Shown: positions 52,686 to 63,936 of the stretch, in pieces
Layout: every line of letters begins with the position of its first letter
Position numbering within the stretch: the stretch's first letter is position 1
DNA from: an uncultured Dehalococcoidia bacterium
Lineage (GTDB): Bacteria; Chloroflexota; Dehalococcoidia; Lucifugimonadales; UBA3495
Direction: 5' to 3'
Length of the DNA: 64,000 nucleotides
NCBI GenBank assembly: GCA_958296445.1
Contig: OY282565.1
Span: 1 to 64,000, forward strand
Made by a program: the position numbers and the translations under genes
The notes under the pieces: generated by a model
Seen by the model: the letters and a program-made list of their open reading frames with translations, nothing else
Told to the model about the DNA's origin: nothing
Database searches by the model: none

Positions 52686-52731
52686 ATGTTGTGCGGAGAA
52701 TACGCGAACCGTGAAACCTGCTTTGTTGCGT

Positions 52732-52754
52732 AAAGGTTTGAAGCTCATTGCGTG

Positions 52755-52761
<7 letters not shown>
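52732..52761 (-). other. 3' half of the 23S precursor processing stalk
   Basis: This 30-base stretch pairs with 55836-55865 at 28 of 30 positions (AAAGGTTTGAAG at the outer end, GTGGGTCAAG at the inner end). The two flank the 23S gene and would form the RNase III-type stem of the precursor. Confidence 0.85.
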
Positions 52762-55835
<3,074 letters not shown>

Positions 55836-55842
<7 letters not shown>

Positions 55843-55865
55843 CACGCAAGGAACTTCAAACCTTT
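55836..55865 (-). other. 5' half of the 23S precursor processing stalk
   Basis: Pairs with 52732-52761 at 28 of 30 positions (see that entry). The remaining leader (55866-56087) is about 220 nt with GC-rich hairpins and a run TTCTCTTTTTAAGG in + orientation; no tRNA or 16S sequence is in it. Confidence 0.85.
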
Positions 55866-56093
55866 CCGGGGCAATGCCCCGGCAGTTCTGCTGCGCCCAC
55901 GCGCTACGGTAACGCGCGGTGCGCACATTGAAGTTTGCAGGATTTCTCAGGTCGCGTATTCTCTTTTTAAGGTACGGGCAAGAAAACAGCGGGACGGGCT
56001 TTCCCGAACCGCTGTCCGAGTATCCCTTAACGGTTGGCCTATGTCAGGCGGCTTTCACCATCAACCGAATGCCTCGCGTCTTGCTTGACTAGA

Positions 56094-56123
56094 ATTATAG
56101 GCGCCCCCGGCAAACTTAGTCAA
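56094..56123 (-). promoter_or_regulatory. Promoter of the 23S/tRNA-fMet unit
   Basis: On the minus strand TTGACT (56118-56123) and a perfect TATAAT (56094-56099) are 18 bp apart. Transcription should start near 56087, about 245 nt before the mature 23S 5' end. Between 56124 and 56209 only a CCCCACCCCAACCCTCCCCC hairpin-repeat copy is seen. Confidence 0.85.
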
Positions 56124-56209
56124 GGGGCAAATTGGCCCAATTCCCAAATTGATTCCAAATTCGGGGAACACCCCCACCCCAACCCTCCCCCGGATAGGGA
56201 GAGAGCCGG

Positions 56210-57397
56210 TTAAAACACCACGAAGGACGGCTCGCCGCCCAGCAGCAACAGCCCGCCGTCGGCCAGCGTCGTCTGGCGGACAAAAGCGTGGGCCGATACG
56301 GCATGGGCGTCGCGGAAAAAGCGGTCTATGGGCGAGTCCAGATAGATCGAGCTGGCCCCGGCGGCCAAGTGGGCCCGGTCAACGGCCTGCACCGAGGCGG
56401 CCACCGCGTGGGTGCAAGCCAGGCGCAGCTCCGCCCGCAACCGCCGCGGCACCGGCTCCCCCGCCAAGATATGCTCCCAAGCCCGGCCGGTGGCGCCGTA
56501 GAGGTAGGCGCGGGCCGCGCCGGCCATCGCTTCGGCGGCCCCCAAGTCGGCCTGCTTGTCCAACCCCCCGGCCACCGGACGCCCGCTGCGCCGGTCTACC
56601 TTGCTGCCGAAAAGCTCCACCAGCGCGTCCACCGCCCCCCGCGCCGCGCCCAGGCCCACCGCCGCCAGCATCGGCACGGTCGCCGCGGCATAGGCGTACT
56701 GCCGCTCGGCCCGGGCCGGCGGTTCCTGTAGCGAATGCCGCCGGACGAAATCGTCGGCCACGAATACGCCGCTCATAGTATAGTCATGGCTGCCCGTGCC
56801 GCGCAGTCCGCTGGTGTGCCAAGTGTCGAGGATGGCGCAGTTGGACGCAGGGGTATGGAAAGCCCGCCACTGAGGGACGCCGGCGTCGTCAACGATAGGG
56901 CCGTTTTCGTCATACAGCCAACTGCTGGTAGCCAGCCAGTCGGCTTGATGTATGCCGCTGCCAAAGGGCCACTGCCCGCCGACCAGCCAGCCCCCCTCGG
57001 CGCGGACGGCCCGCCCGTGGGGAACCAGCGTTCCCGCCACCCCCGGCGGCGGCCCGCCCTCCGGGAAAACGGCCCGTAGCGACGTTTCCGGCAGCATCCG
57101 CTCCGTCCAGTAGGCCGAGGTGGAAAGTATCATCGCCACCCAGCCCACCGAAGGGCTGGCGTTGGACAATGTTTCGATAACCTGCGCGGCGGTGACCGGG
57201 TCGGCTTCCAGCCCGCCCCGCTCCCGCCCGGTCATCAAGTGAAAAAAACCGGCGGCGCTCAGTTCCCCGGCCACGGAATCGGGCAGCCGCCGCGCCGCGT
57301 CAATATCATCCGCTGCCTCCCGGAGTCCGGGGAGCATCGCGCAGGCGCGTTCCAGCAACTCGCCGGATGCGACGGCCGGGGCGGTTTTCAGAGCCAT
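56210..57397 (-). CDS. Acyl-CoA dehydrogenase-fold flavoprotein (HsaA/monooxygenase-like)
   Basis: 395 residues. The fold is that of acyl-CoA dehydrogenases: AAGFFHLMTGRERGGLEADP, ASPSVGWVAMILSTSAYW, GGWLVGGQWPFGSGIHQADW and GLRGTGSHDYTM. Last two stretches are typical of the flavin-dependent monooxygenase branch (HsaA, HpaB-like) rather than true beta-oxidation enzymes. GGAGG precedes the ATG. It lies downstream of an enoyl-CoA hydratase gene on the same strand, 38 bp apart. Confidence 0.85.
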   Translation of the reverse strand: MALKTAPAVASGELLERACAMLPGLREAADDIDAARRLPDSVAGELSAAGFFHLMTGRERGGLEADPVTAAQVIETLSNASPSVGWVAMILSTSAYWTERMLPETSLRAVFPEGGPPPGVAGTLVPHGRAVRAEGGWLVGGQWPFGSGIHQADWLATSSWLYDENGPIVDDAGVPQWRAFHTPASNCAILDTWHTSGLRGTGSHDYTMSGVFVADDFVRRHSLQEPPARAERQYAYAAATVPMLAAVGLGAARGAVDALVELFGSKVDRRSGRPVAGGLDKQADLGAAEAMAGAARAYLYGATGRAWEHILAGEPVPRRLRAELRLACTHAVAASVQAVDRAHLAAGASSIYLDSPIDRFFRDAHAVSAHAFVRQTTLADGGLLLLGGEPSFVVF

Positions 57398-57435
57398 AAC
57401 AAACCTCCGTTGGCCGCTAACCGGGGGCGGCGGGC

Positions 57436-58287
57436 CTACCGCCCCTTGAAAACGGCCGGGCGCTTTTCCAAGAATGCCTGCACCGCTTCCTTGTGATCCT
57501 CGGTTCGGCGGGCTTGGGCCTGAGCGACGTGGGCCAGATCCAGGCTTTCCTCAAAGCCCAGATCCAGGCTGCGATGCACCAGATACTTAATCAGGGCCAG
57601 CGATTGAGTCGGCCCTTGGGCCAGACGCGCCGCCAGTTCCATCGCCGACTCCATCAGGCTTTCGTCCGGCGCCACCTTGCTGACGATGCCCAGCCGGTGG
57701 GCTTCGGAACCGTCTATGCGGTCGCCGGTGTACTGTAGCAACAGGGTATTGCTCATCCCGATAAGGCGGGGCAGTTGCCAGCAGGAACCGTCGCCGGGAA
57801 TCAGCCCCATACGCGAAAAGGCTTCGGAAAAAATCGCGCCCTCGGCGGCGTAGCGAATGTCGCAGGCCAGGGCCACGCCCATGCCGACGCCCATAGCATG
57901 GCCGTTGACCGCCGCGATGGACGGCTTTTGCAGCTTGTGGATCCGCAGCGGCACCAGAGGGGCGCCCCCGGCATATTCCACCCGGTCATCCCGGTTGGCG
58001 AACCGGGACTCCATCCGGCCCCACGGCAAGGGTTCCGGCTGTTCCCCGCCGCTTTCCTGTTCCTGGATGCGCCGGTTAAAGCCGCGCACATTGGCCCCCG
58101 AACAGAAAGAAGGCGCAGTTCCGGTAATCAGCAGCACCCGGCACTCCGGGTCGTCCTCAAAGCGGTTGAGTTCGGCCTGTATCTCCGCCGACATCTCCGG
58201 CCCCAAGGCATTGCGCGTCGGCGGGTCGTGCATAGTCAGCACCAGCACGCCGTCGCGGTTTTCGGTTCGGATAAACTCGTAGGCCAT
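57436..58287 (-). CDS. Enoyl-CoA hydratase/isomerase family protein
   Basis: 283 residues, crotonase fold. FCSGANVRGF gives the first oxyanion-hole strand, KPSIAAVNGHAMGVGMGVAL the second, and EAFSRMGLIPGDGSCWQLPR holds the position of the catalytic Glu/Asp. The QEQESGGEQPEPLPWGRM insert is longer than in basic members. GGAG precedes the ATG. It forms a pair with the flavoprotein downstream. Upstream (58288-58527) no gene is found. Confidence 0.9.
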   Translation of the reverse strand: MAYEFIRTENRDGVLVLTMHDPPTRNALGPEMSAEIQAELNRFEDDPECRVLLITGTAPSFCSGANVRGFNRRIQEQESGGEQPEPLPWGRMESRFANRDDRVEYAGGAPLVPLRIHKLQKPSIAAVNGHAMGVGMGVALACDIRYAAEGAIFSEAFSRMGLIPGDGSCWQLPRLIGMSNTLLLQYTGDRIDGSEAHRLGIVSKVAPDESLMESAMELAARLAQGPTQSLALIKYLVHRSLDLGFEESLDLAHVAQAQARRTEDHKEAVQAFLEKRPAVFKGR

Positions 58288-58527
58288 CTGCCATCACTCC
58301 ATAGAATCGGAAATTTCGATTTCTGAACCGGCGCCACCCCAACAGTGGCGCGGACGCGCCGCAGCCCATATAATTATAATCGCCATTATCCTTGAATGGG
58401 GCAAACCGGGGATTACCCCGGCGCAGTCGCCCATTTCAGGTTAGCATACCCCCCAAGAAACTAACAACACAGCCGCGGGCCGTACCACCCGGAGGGGCGG
58501 GACGGCGCCGACGGAAGGAGTGCCGTC

Positions 58528-58956
58528 ATGCAACAGGGAAGCATAACCAACCTTCACATCGCCCGCGTCAAGGAAACCCCCTCGGACCCGGTGCAGGAAG
58601 CCGCCGCCCTATCCGGCAAAGGGCTTGAGGGCGACCGGAGCTGCCGCGAGGGCAATATGCGTCAAGTGCTGATTATGGACAACGAAACCTTGGGCGAGTT
58701 CGGCCTAGCTCCCGGCCAGATTAAGGAAAACATCACCACCACGGGCCTTGACCTTTCCCAGACCCAGGCAGGCCAGGTAGTTTTCATCGGCGATGAAGTG
58801 ACCATGGAAATCGTCGGCGAGTGCGAACCCTGCCACAAGATGGACGCCATCCGCCAGGGCCTCCAATCCGACCTGAACCACCGCCGCGGGATGCTGGCAA
58901 CGGTAATCAACGGCGGCCCCATCAAGGTAGGTGACAACATCCGCATCGAGCCGTAG
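58528..58956 (+). CDS. MOSC-domain protein
   Basis: 142 residues. GLEGDRSCREGNMRQVLIMD, FGLAPGQIKENITTTGLDL and GECEPCHKMDAIRQGL define a small MOSC protein; the Cys in EPCHKMD is the presumed sulfur/molybdenum-cofactor ligand. AAGGAG stands before the ATG. Such proteins act in sulfur transfer or molybdenum cofactor-dependent reduction, which fits a genome with molybdoenzymes. Confidence 0.9.
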   Translation: MQQGSITNLHIARVKETPSDPVQEAAALSGKGLEGDRSCREGNMRQVLIMDNETLGEFGLAPGQIKENITTTGLDLSQTQAGQVVFIGDEVTMEIVGECEPCHKMDAIRQGLQSDLNHRRGMLATVINGGPIKVGDNIRIEP

Positions 58957-58977
58957 ATCAGGAAAGAGGCGGCAGCG

Positions 58978-59190
58978 GTGAAAAGCTACGCATTTCAAGT
59001 GGTGCCGGAACCCGACGAGGAAGGATGGCGCGTCTATTATCCGCCCTGGGCCAATATAGGCGCGTCAACTTGGGGCTATACCCGGGAGGAGACCCTGAAC
59101 CACATCCGCGAAGTCCTCGAAATGATAATCGAGGAATTCGCGGAAGCAAGGAACGCCCCTCCCGGACGAAGAGGCCACGCCAGCGGCTGA
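58978..59190 (+). CDS. HicB-like antitoxin
   Basis: 70 residues from a GTG with GAAAGAGG upstream. YAFQVVPEPDEEGWRVYYPPW and YTREETLNHIREVLEMIIEE follow the HicB pattern. 24 bp downstream is a HicA-like gene disrupted by frameshifts, so this antitoxin may be orphaned. Confidence 0.7.
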   Translation: MKSYAFQVVPEPDEEGWRVYYPPWANIGASTWGYTREETLNHIREVLEMIIEEFAEARNAPPGRRGHASG

Positions 59191-59214
59191 GGGGATACCG
59201 GTCTTGCTAACCCT

Positions 59215-59487
59215 GTGAGCGATATAGACTACCGCCGTTTGCGTTCTTTGCCTGCTCGCCGACTCATTCGCGCACTAAACCGGGACGGCTTTTCGTTCTC
59301 CCGCCCGATTCGTTCTCCCAATCAGATAGTAGGGAAGCCATCAACGCTTTACCCATCCCGATGGCCGCCGCGTTACCGTGTCCTTTACCCGGGGGGCGGC
59401 GCCATCCCGACAGGCGCGTTGCAGTTCATCATAGAGGAACAAGCCCGCTGGAACGCGGATGACCTGCGGCGGTTGGGCTTGCTCTAG
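59215..59487 (+). pseudogene. HicA-like toxin gene with two compensating frameshifts
   Basis: The continuous frame reads RLRSLPARRLIRALNRDGF at the start and GALQFIIEEQARWNADDLRR at the end, both good HicA ends. The middle is nonsense in that frame, but the next frame from 59333 gives GSHQRFTHPDGRRVTVSF, the exact family core with the catalytic His. One extra G in GGG (59332-59334) and one missing G in the run near 59391-59396 would restore a normal 90-residue toxin. Either a pseudogene or two homopolymer sequence errors. Confidence 0.75.
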
Positions 59488-59500
59488 CTGCGTCGTCATT

Positions 59501-59536
59501 TGCCGTCATTCCCGCGAAAGCGGCCGGAATGACGGC
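59501..59536. repeat. TGCCGTCATTCC hairpin
   Basis: TGCCGTCATTCC and GGAATGACGGCA form a perfect 12-bp stem around CCGCGAAAGCGGCC, which itself pairs. It stands between the HicA remnant and the Bax inhibitor-1 gene and resembles the hairpin in the 373-bp array. Confidence 0.8.
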
Positions 59537-59580
59537 AACAGGCGCAGAAACTCCTCAAATATCCGGCGAGGCCAACAAAA

Positions 59581-60318
59581 ATGACAAACTTGTACTGGGA
59601 CGACGCGCGGGGCGGCTATTACTCGCAGGAAGCCGCCGACAGCATATTCACCGGCGCGATGGCCCGGCTCTACGGATGGATAGCCCTAGGGGTGGTGACC
59701 ACCGGGGCCGTCGCCTGGCTAAGCTACCAGGCCGGTATCCTAGAAAGCATCCTGAACAGCTTTGGACTGATTGGATACCTAGTAGTCCTCGGCGTCTGGC
59801 TGGCCGCGATTTTCGGCCTGAGCTTCGCCGCCAGCCGTGTTCCCCCGGCGGTGGCCGGAGGGCTATACCTTGTCTTCACCGCCATCAGCGGCCTGATGAT
59901 TTCCTACATCTTCTGGACCTATACCGGGGACACCATCATCCTGGCCTTCGTGCTGACCACCGGCGTATTCGCGGCGATGAGCGCCATCGGCTACACCACC
60001 AAGCGCGACCTCACCGGCTTGGGGACAATGTGCTTCATTGGTCTGATTGGAGTGGTCATCGCCGGGCTGGTCAACATCTTTATCGGCTCCGGCCTGCTGT
60101 CGTGGATTGTCACCCTAGTGGCGCTGCCCATATTCTTGGGGCTGACGGTCTACCAAACCAAGCAGGTAAAGGAAATGGCGCAGGATGCCGCCGCCCGCGG
60201 CGACGAGCGGGCCGCCAGCCAAGTCGCCATTATGGGCGCAGTGGGCCTGTACGTGAACTTCCTCAACCTGTTCCTGATACTGCTACGGATTCTGGACTTA
60301 TTCGGCGGAGACGATTAG
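59581..60318 (+). CDS. Bax inhibitor-1 (UPF0005/YccA) family membrane protein
   Basis: 245 residues with seven hydrophobic helices. ADSIFTGAMARLYGWIALGV is the typical N-terminus, then GYTTKRDLTGLGTMCFIGLIG and NIFIGSGLLSWIVTL; the C-terminus (NFLNLFLILLRILDLFGGDD) has the acidic end of the family. Probably a pH-sensitive calcium-leak-type protein. GGCGAGG precedes the ATG. Confidence 0.93.
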   Translation: MTNLYWDDARGGYYSQEAADSIFTGAMARLYGWIALGVVTTGAVAWLSYQAGILESILNSFGLIGYLVVLGVWLAAIFGLSFAASRVPPAVAGGLYLVFTAISGLMISYIFWTYTGDTIILAFVLTTGVFAAMSAIGYTTKRDLTGLGTMCFIGLIGVVIAGLVNIFIGSGLLSWIVTLVALPIFLGLTVYQTKQVKEMAQDAAARGDERAASQVAIMGAVGLYVNFLNLFLILLRILDLFGGDD

Positions 60319-60331
60319 CCCCGGATAATAA

Positions 60332-60367
60332 TGGCCTTCATTCCAGCTTTCGATGGAATGAAGGCCA
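60332..60367. terminator. Perfect hairpin between convergent genes
   Basis: TGGCCTTCATTCCA and TGGAATGAAGGCCA form a perfect 14-bp stem with an 8-base loop (GCTTTCGA). It lies between the ends of the Bax inhibitor-1 and Uma2 genes, so it may terminate both; no T-tract is present on either side. Confidence 0.7.
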
Positions 60368-60422
60368 CTGCGAACCCCGAATACTCTCGCTCGGGGGTGT
60401 ACCTAGGTTCAAGCCGAAAGGG

Positions 60423-61346
60423 TTACTCCCCGGATTGCAGGGAGCGTAATTGCTCCCGCAGCAGCCGGATTTCCTCCTCGGCTGCCTGCCTTGCCGCCTC
60501 AGCCGCTTGCCGCCCCGCCGCCTCTTCCTGCCTCGCCGCCTCAGCCGCCTGCCGCCCCGCCTCAGCCGCTTGCCGCCCCGCCACCTCTTCCTGCCGTGCC
60601 GCCTCAGCCGCCCGCCGCCCGGCCGCCTCTTCCTGCCGTGCCGCCTCGGCGGCCCGCCGCCCGGCCGCTTCCTCCTGCCTCGCCGCATTGGCGGCCCGAC
60701 GCGCTTCGGCGTTCTCCTGATAGGTTAAGAGCCACTGCTCGGTCACCGGGTCGTACAGGCGGAACTCCAGGCCCGGCAGGACGCACATATCCAGGCTGAG
60801 GACGGCGCTGTGGCCCCGCAGTACGCCGGCGCCGTCCGTGTCTATCGGTATTGGTTCGTACTTACCCCCGGACAGCCGCTCCCCCACCAGCCCCGGCGTG
60901 AAGCACTCCCCGGTGGGGTCGAACCGCCAGTATTCCGTCACCCCCATCTCGGCATAGATTTCCCGCTTCTGGATTGCGTCCCGCCGCCAGGTTCCGGGCG
61001 ACGCTATCTCCAGCACAAAGTCTGGCGCTTTGCCCTCCCGCCACACCAGCCAAGAATCCCGGGGATGTTTGCCTACGGCCCCGAACACGACGTAAACGTC
61101 CGGCGCAACGCTGGTGGTGTTGTCGTTGATGCGGTAGTACATCAGCATATTGCCCGCGGCGTAAACGTCGGGCGAGTCAATGTACCAGTCTTTCAGGGCG
61201 CCGACAGTATCGGTCAGCGGGAAGTATTGCTTTTCGGATTCGGCCATAGGTTCGCCATCGGAGGAAGGGTAATGGATGCTCAGGTCGTCTTCCACATCCC
61301 CGTAAGGCGGATGCTTAGTGACCGCGGGCGTGCGGTTGACAGTCAT
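60423..61346 (-). CDS. Uma2-family protein with a C-terminal coiled-coil repeat
   Basis: 307 residues. Residues 40-210 are the Uma2 fold: SVAPDVYVVFG, DFVLEIASPGTWRRDAIQKR and YAEMGVTEYWRFDPTGE hold the E/D-E-K type core. Residues 215-300 are Ala/Arg/Gln/Glu repeats built on ARQEEAAGRRAAEA (14 residues, about five copies), predicted coiled coil, ending LREQLRSLQ. This architecture differs from the three tandem Uma2 genes at 46-48 kb. Four bases separate it from the MmgE/PrpD stop, so both may be one transcript. Confidence 0.88.
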   Translation of the reverse strand: MTVNRTPAVTKHPPYGDVEDDLSIHYPSSDGEPMAESEKQYFPLTDTVGALKDWYIDSPDVYAAGNMLMYYRINDNTTSVAPDVYVVFGAVGKHPRDSWLVWREGKAPDFVLEIASPGTWRRDAIQKREIYAEMGVTEYWRFDPTGECFTPGLVGERLSGGKYEPIPIDTDGAGVLRGHSAVLSLDMCVLPGLEFRLYDPVTEQWLLTYQENAEARRAANAARQEEAAGRRAAEAARQEEAAGRRAAEAARQEEVAGRQAAEAGRQAAEAARQEEAAGRQAAEAARQAAEEEIRLLREQLRSLQSGE

Positions 61347-61350
61347 ACGG

Positions 61351-62721
61351 CTAACCCTTGTTCGCCACCAGGGTGCTGCGCACCAGTCCGGCGATGTTGG
61401 TGACGTCGGGAATGTCCGACCAAGCGGCCACGGCGTTGCTCACGCCTTCGTCGTTCAGCACCAAAGCCACGTTTTCCTCGAACTTGGACTTAATGGCGTC
61501 GAAGCCCCACGGGTTCTGCTGGCTGCCCAGAATGTCGGCGCGGGCGGTAGTATGCTCCAGCACCCGGCCATCCTTGAGAGTGATTTTCACCTTGAGGCCG
61601 TTTTCCGAATTGGTCAGCAGCTCCTCGGATTTAGCCATCACCCGCGTCCGCACCTTGTCCATCGTTTCGCCGATCCCGGCGTCGGCGATTCGCTCCGGGG
61701 TAAAGGTGTCTATCTTGACCTCACCGTCCACCAGGGCCGCCGCCACGTTGTATTTGGCGCTGAACTTGCCCTTCAGCTCGTCTTCCGGCTCTTCGTAGAG
61801 CATCACCACCGAGTAATAGGACTGGTCCACCTCGGCGTTGGCTACGTCGTCCACGGTAAAATCGTTGTCGCGCATCAGGCTGAACAAGCTGTCCAGCATG
61901 GCATGGTTGCCGCCGCAGCAGGGATACTTCTTGATAATCAGCGCGTCCTGGGTGCGGAATGGGCGGCCCAGATTCTCGGCCATTTCGTCCAGGTCATAGA
62001 TTCCCGGCCCCAAGACAGTGGCCGCGAAGCCGAAGGGATGCTCGACCACCTGATTCCCGGCGGTGAGCCCGGCTTGGGCCAGTTGAGCCGCGGTGATGCC
62101 GTCGCGTCCGGTAAGTCCGGCGTGCAACGGCTTGGTCATAGTGCCGAAGTTGTGAATCAGCCCCGAGGCCATAGAGCCGGCGATGCCCAGCGTGGTCACC
62201 GTCTGCTGCTCGTCCAGCTTCAGCAGCTTGGCGCAGGCGGCGGCGCAGGCCAAGCGGCCAATAACGGCGGTGCTGTGGAAGCCCTTGTCCATCTGCTTGT
62301 ACTTGGTGGTATGCTGCAACGCCAGCCCCACCTCGCAGCCGACAACGTATGCCTCCAGCAGATCGCGGCCGGTCGCGCCGGTATGCTCGCCGATGGCGAG
62401 AAGCGCCGGGAATATGGCGACGGTCGGATGGCCGAAGCCGCCGAAGTCGTCGTAATCCAGCGCATGGCCCATAGTGCCGTTGGCCAGAGCGGCGTTAGCC
62501 AAAGTGCTTTGCCCGCCGCCCGACAGAACCGTGGCCTCCGGGGCCGCCCCCTGTCCTTCGACATAATTCTGGATAATCTGCCCCACCGGCTGAACCGACC
62601 CGGCCAGAATCACCCCCAGCAAGTCAAAGCACGACTCGTTGGCAACGCGAATGGCGTCGGGCGGAATGTCCTCATAGCTGGTATTGACAACCCACCGTGC
62701 GATGGTCTCGGTAGCACCCAT
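61351..62721 (-). CDS. MmgE/PrpD-family protein (second)
   Basis: 456 residues from the ATG at 62719-62721; AGGAGG is seven bases upstream, favouring it over a GTG two codons earlier. GHALDYDDFGGFGHPTVAIF is the family active-site region and MDKGFHSTAVIGRLACA another conserved block. The protein is closer to standard PrpD than the one at 35383. Uma2 follows directly downstream. Confidence 0.9.
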   Translation of the reverse strand: MGATETIARWVVNTSYEDIPPDAIRVANESCFDLLGVILAGSVQPVGQIIQNYVEGQGAAPEATVLSGGGQSTLANAALANGTMGHALDYDDFGGFGHPTVAIFPALLAIGEHTGATGRDLLEAYVVGCEVGLALQHTTKYKQMDKGFHSTAVIGRLACAAACAKLLKLDEQQTVTTLGIAGSMASGLIHNFGTMTKPLHAGLTGRDGITAAQLAQAGLTAGNQVVEHPFGFAATVLGPGIYDLDEMAENLGRPFRTQDALIIKKYPCCGGNHAMLDSLFSLMRDNDFTVDDVANAEVDQSYYSVVMLYEEPEDELKGKFSAKYNVAAALVDGEVKIDTFTPERIADAGIGETMDKVRTRVMAKSEELLTNSENGLKVKITLKDGRVLEHTTARADILGSQQNPWGFDAIKSKFEENVALVLNDEGVSNAVAAWSDIPDVTNIAGLVRSTLVANKG

Positions 62722-63167
62722 TGGCACACCTCCTAATAGCGTTTTTGGCGGTAAAGTTTGGCGATAGCGTTTTGAAGCGGCGCGGCCCCGCTACTTTGCG
62801 GGCCATTATATCCGGTTGGCGGGCGGGGGCAAGCGCAGCAGGGGAACAAGGATGAGAGTTCCCCGCATAGGCGGTTCACCTCCGGGAGGTTCAGGATTTT
62901 TTTGATTTTCCCGCCATTCAGCACCATTTAGCACCATTTTGGCTTGGCGTCCGGGTTGGGGACGATTTGCGGGGCTGGCCGGTTGTTTGGGTTTCACAGG
63001 TATTATGTTAGAGATGTGTATTCAGGGTTGGCAAGGGCGGAGTGTCAGGAGAATGGCGGAGCTGATGGCGAAATTGCTGTTGAATCAGCTAAACCTAGCC
63101 CTAGGGAATTTCCCACCCTAACCATCCCCCGGAGGGGAAATTTTGCAATTTTCTCGGAAACGCGCAA
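62722..63167. other. Intergenic region without recognised features
   Basis: Between the divergently placed MmgE/PrpD start and the end of the NYN gene, only short frames without ribosome sites are found. An AGCACCATTTAGCACCATTT direct repeat is at 62918-62940. GGGAATTTCCCACCC near 63108 looks like the tail of a palindromic repeat. Confidence 0.5.
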
Positions 63168-63794
63168 TCACGCCATCGGGCGCAACGACAAGTCCAGCGG
63201 CGCCGAACTGCGGGAGAGCGCCAACTCGCGGCCGGGGCTGGAGGGCTGTAGGAAAGTAACGGAGTGATAGAAATCATCCAACGCGATAAATGCCCCGTTT
63301 TCCTCGGCCCACCGGCGCATCCGCTGGTTGCACGAATGCGCCCATGACAGGATTTCTATCCTCCAGCCACGGCGGTGCATTCGTTCCAGAGTTCTGTGGA
63401 AGCCGACGCCTTCCTGATAACCTGCGCCGTCCCCGGTCAGTAGCACCACTATGCCGGGGTCGCCGTTGTAATCAAGGGCATCCTCCAGCATCCGCAACTG
63501 CAACACCCTATCCGGCATTTCCTGTTCATCGCGGCCGGGGCTGCCACGGTCGAATAGCTGGACTTCAATCCCATAGCTTTCCAGCCGGTTCCACAACTGC
63601 CGCATTTCAGGAGGCACCGAACCGGCGGCGCAGGCCCGCTCCATTGGGCGGTCGGCATGGGCCAAGCGCAACATATTATCGAAATGTATTCGGACTCGCC
63701 AACGGCCCTCCGGACCTTCATCCATCTCCTCTGCGAATCTCTGCGCTTCGTGAAAAATGTTGGAGTTGTCCCAGTAGATAAAAACCTTGTCCAT
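63168..63794 (-). CDS. NYN-domain (PIN-like) nuclease
   Basis: 208 residues from the ATG at 63792-63794, which has GGGGGAGG eight bases upstream. VFIYWDNSNIF gives the first catalytic Asp (Asp9), and IVVLLTGDGAGYQEGVGF with RRGWRIEILSWAHSCNQRM the rest of the NYN/LabA-like fold. Family members are RNases. It stands alone in the minus orientation, divergent from the last gene. Confidence 0.85.
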   Translation of the reverse strand: MDKVFIYWDNSNIFHEAQRFAEEMDEGPEGRWRVRIHFDNMLRLAHADRPMERACAAGSVPPEMRQLWNRLESYGIEVQLFDRGSPGRDEQEMPDRVLQLRMLEDALDYNGDPGIVVLLTGDGAGYQEGVGFHRTLERMHRRGWRIEILSWAHSCNQRMRRWAEENGAFIALDDFYHSVTFLQPSSPGRELALSRSSAPLDLSLRPMA

Positions 63795-63936
63795 AAGAAA
63801 AGCCTCCCCCATTGCGGAAATCGTGAAAATGCCGGATGCCGGGCCCCAAGCAGAACGGCAACCCTGCTTTTCAGTGTATCATAGCCCAATCCTGCCCGTC
63901 CCATTGACGTGGCGGCGCAGCAGAGGAGGCGCAGCG

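Noticed and set aside
55866..56209. Search for 16S rRNA, tRNA-Ile/Ala or 5S near the 23S gene
   Set aside because: No matching conserved segments were seen on either strand upstream, nor in the 69 bp between 23S and tRNA-fMet.
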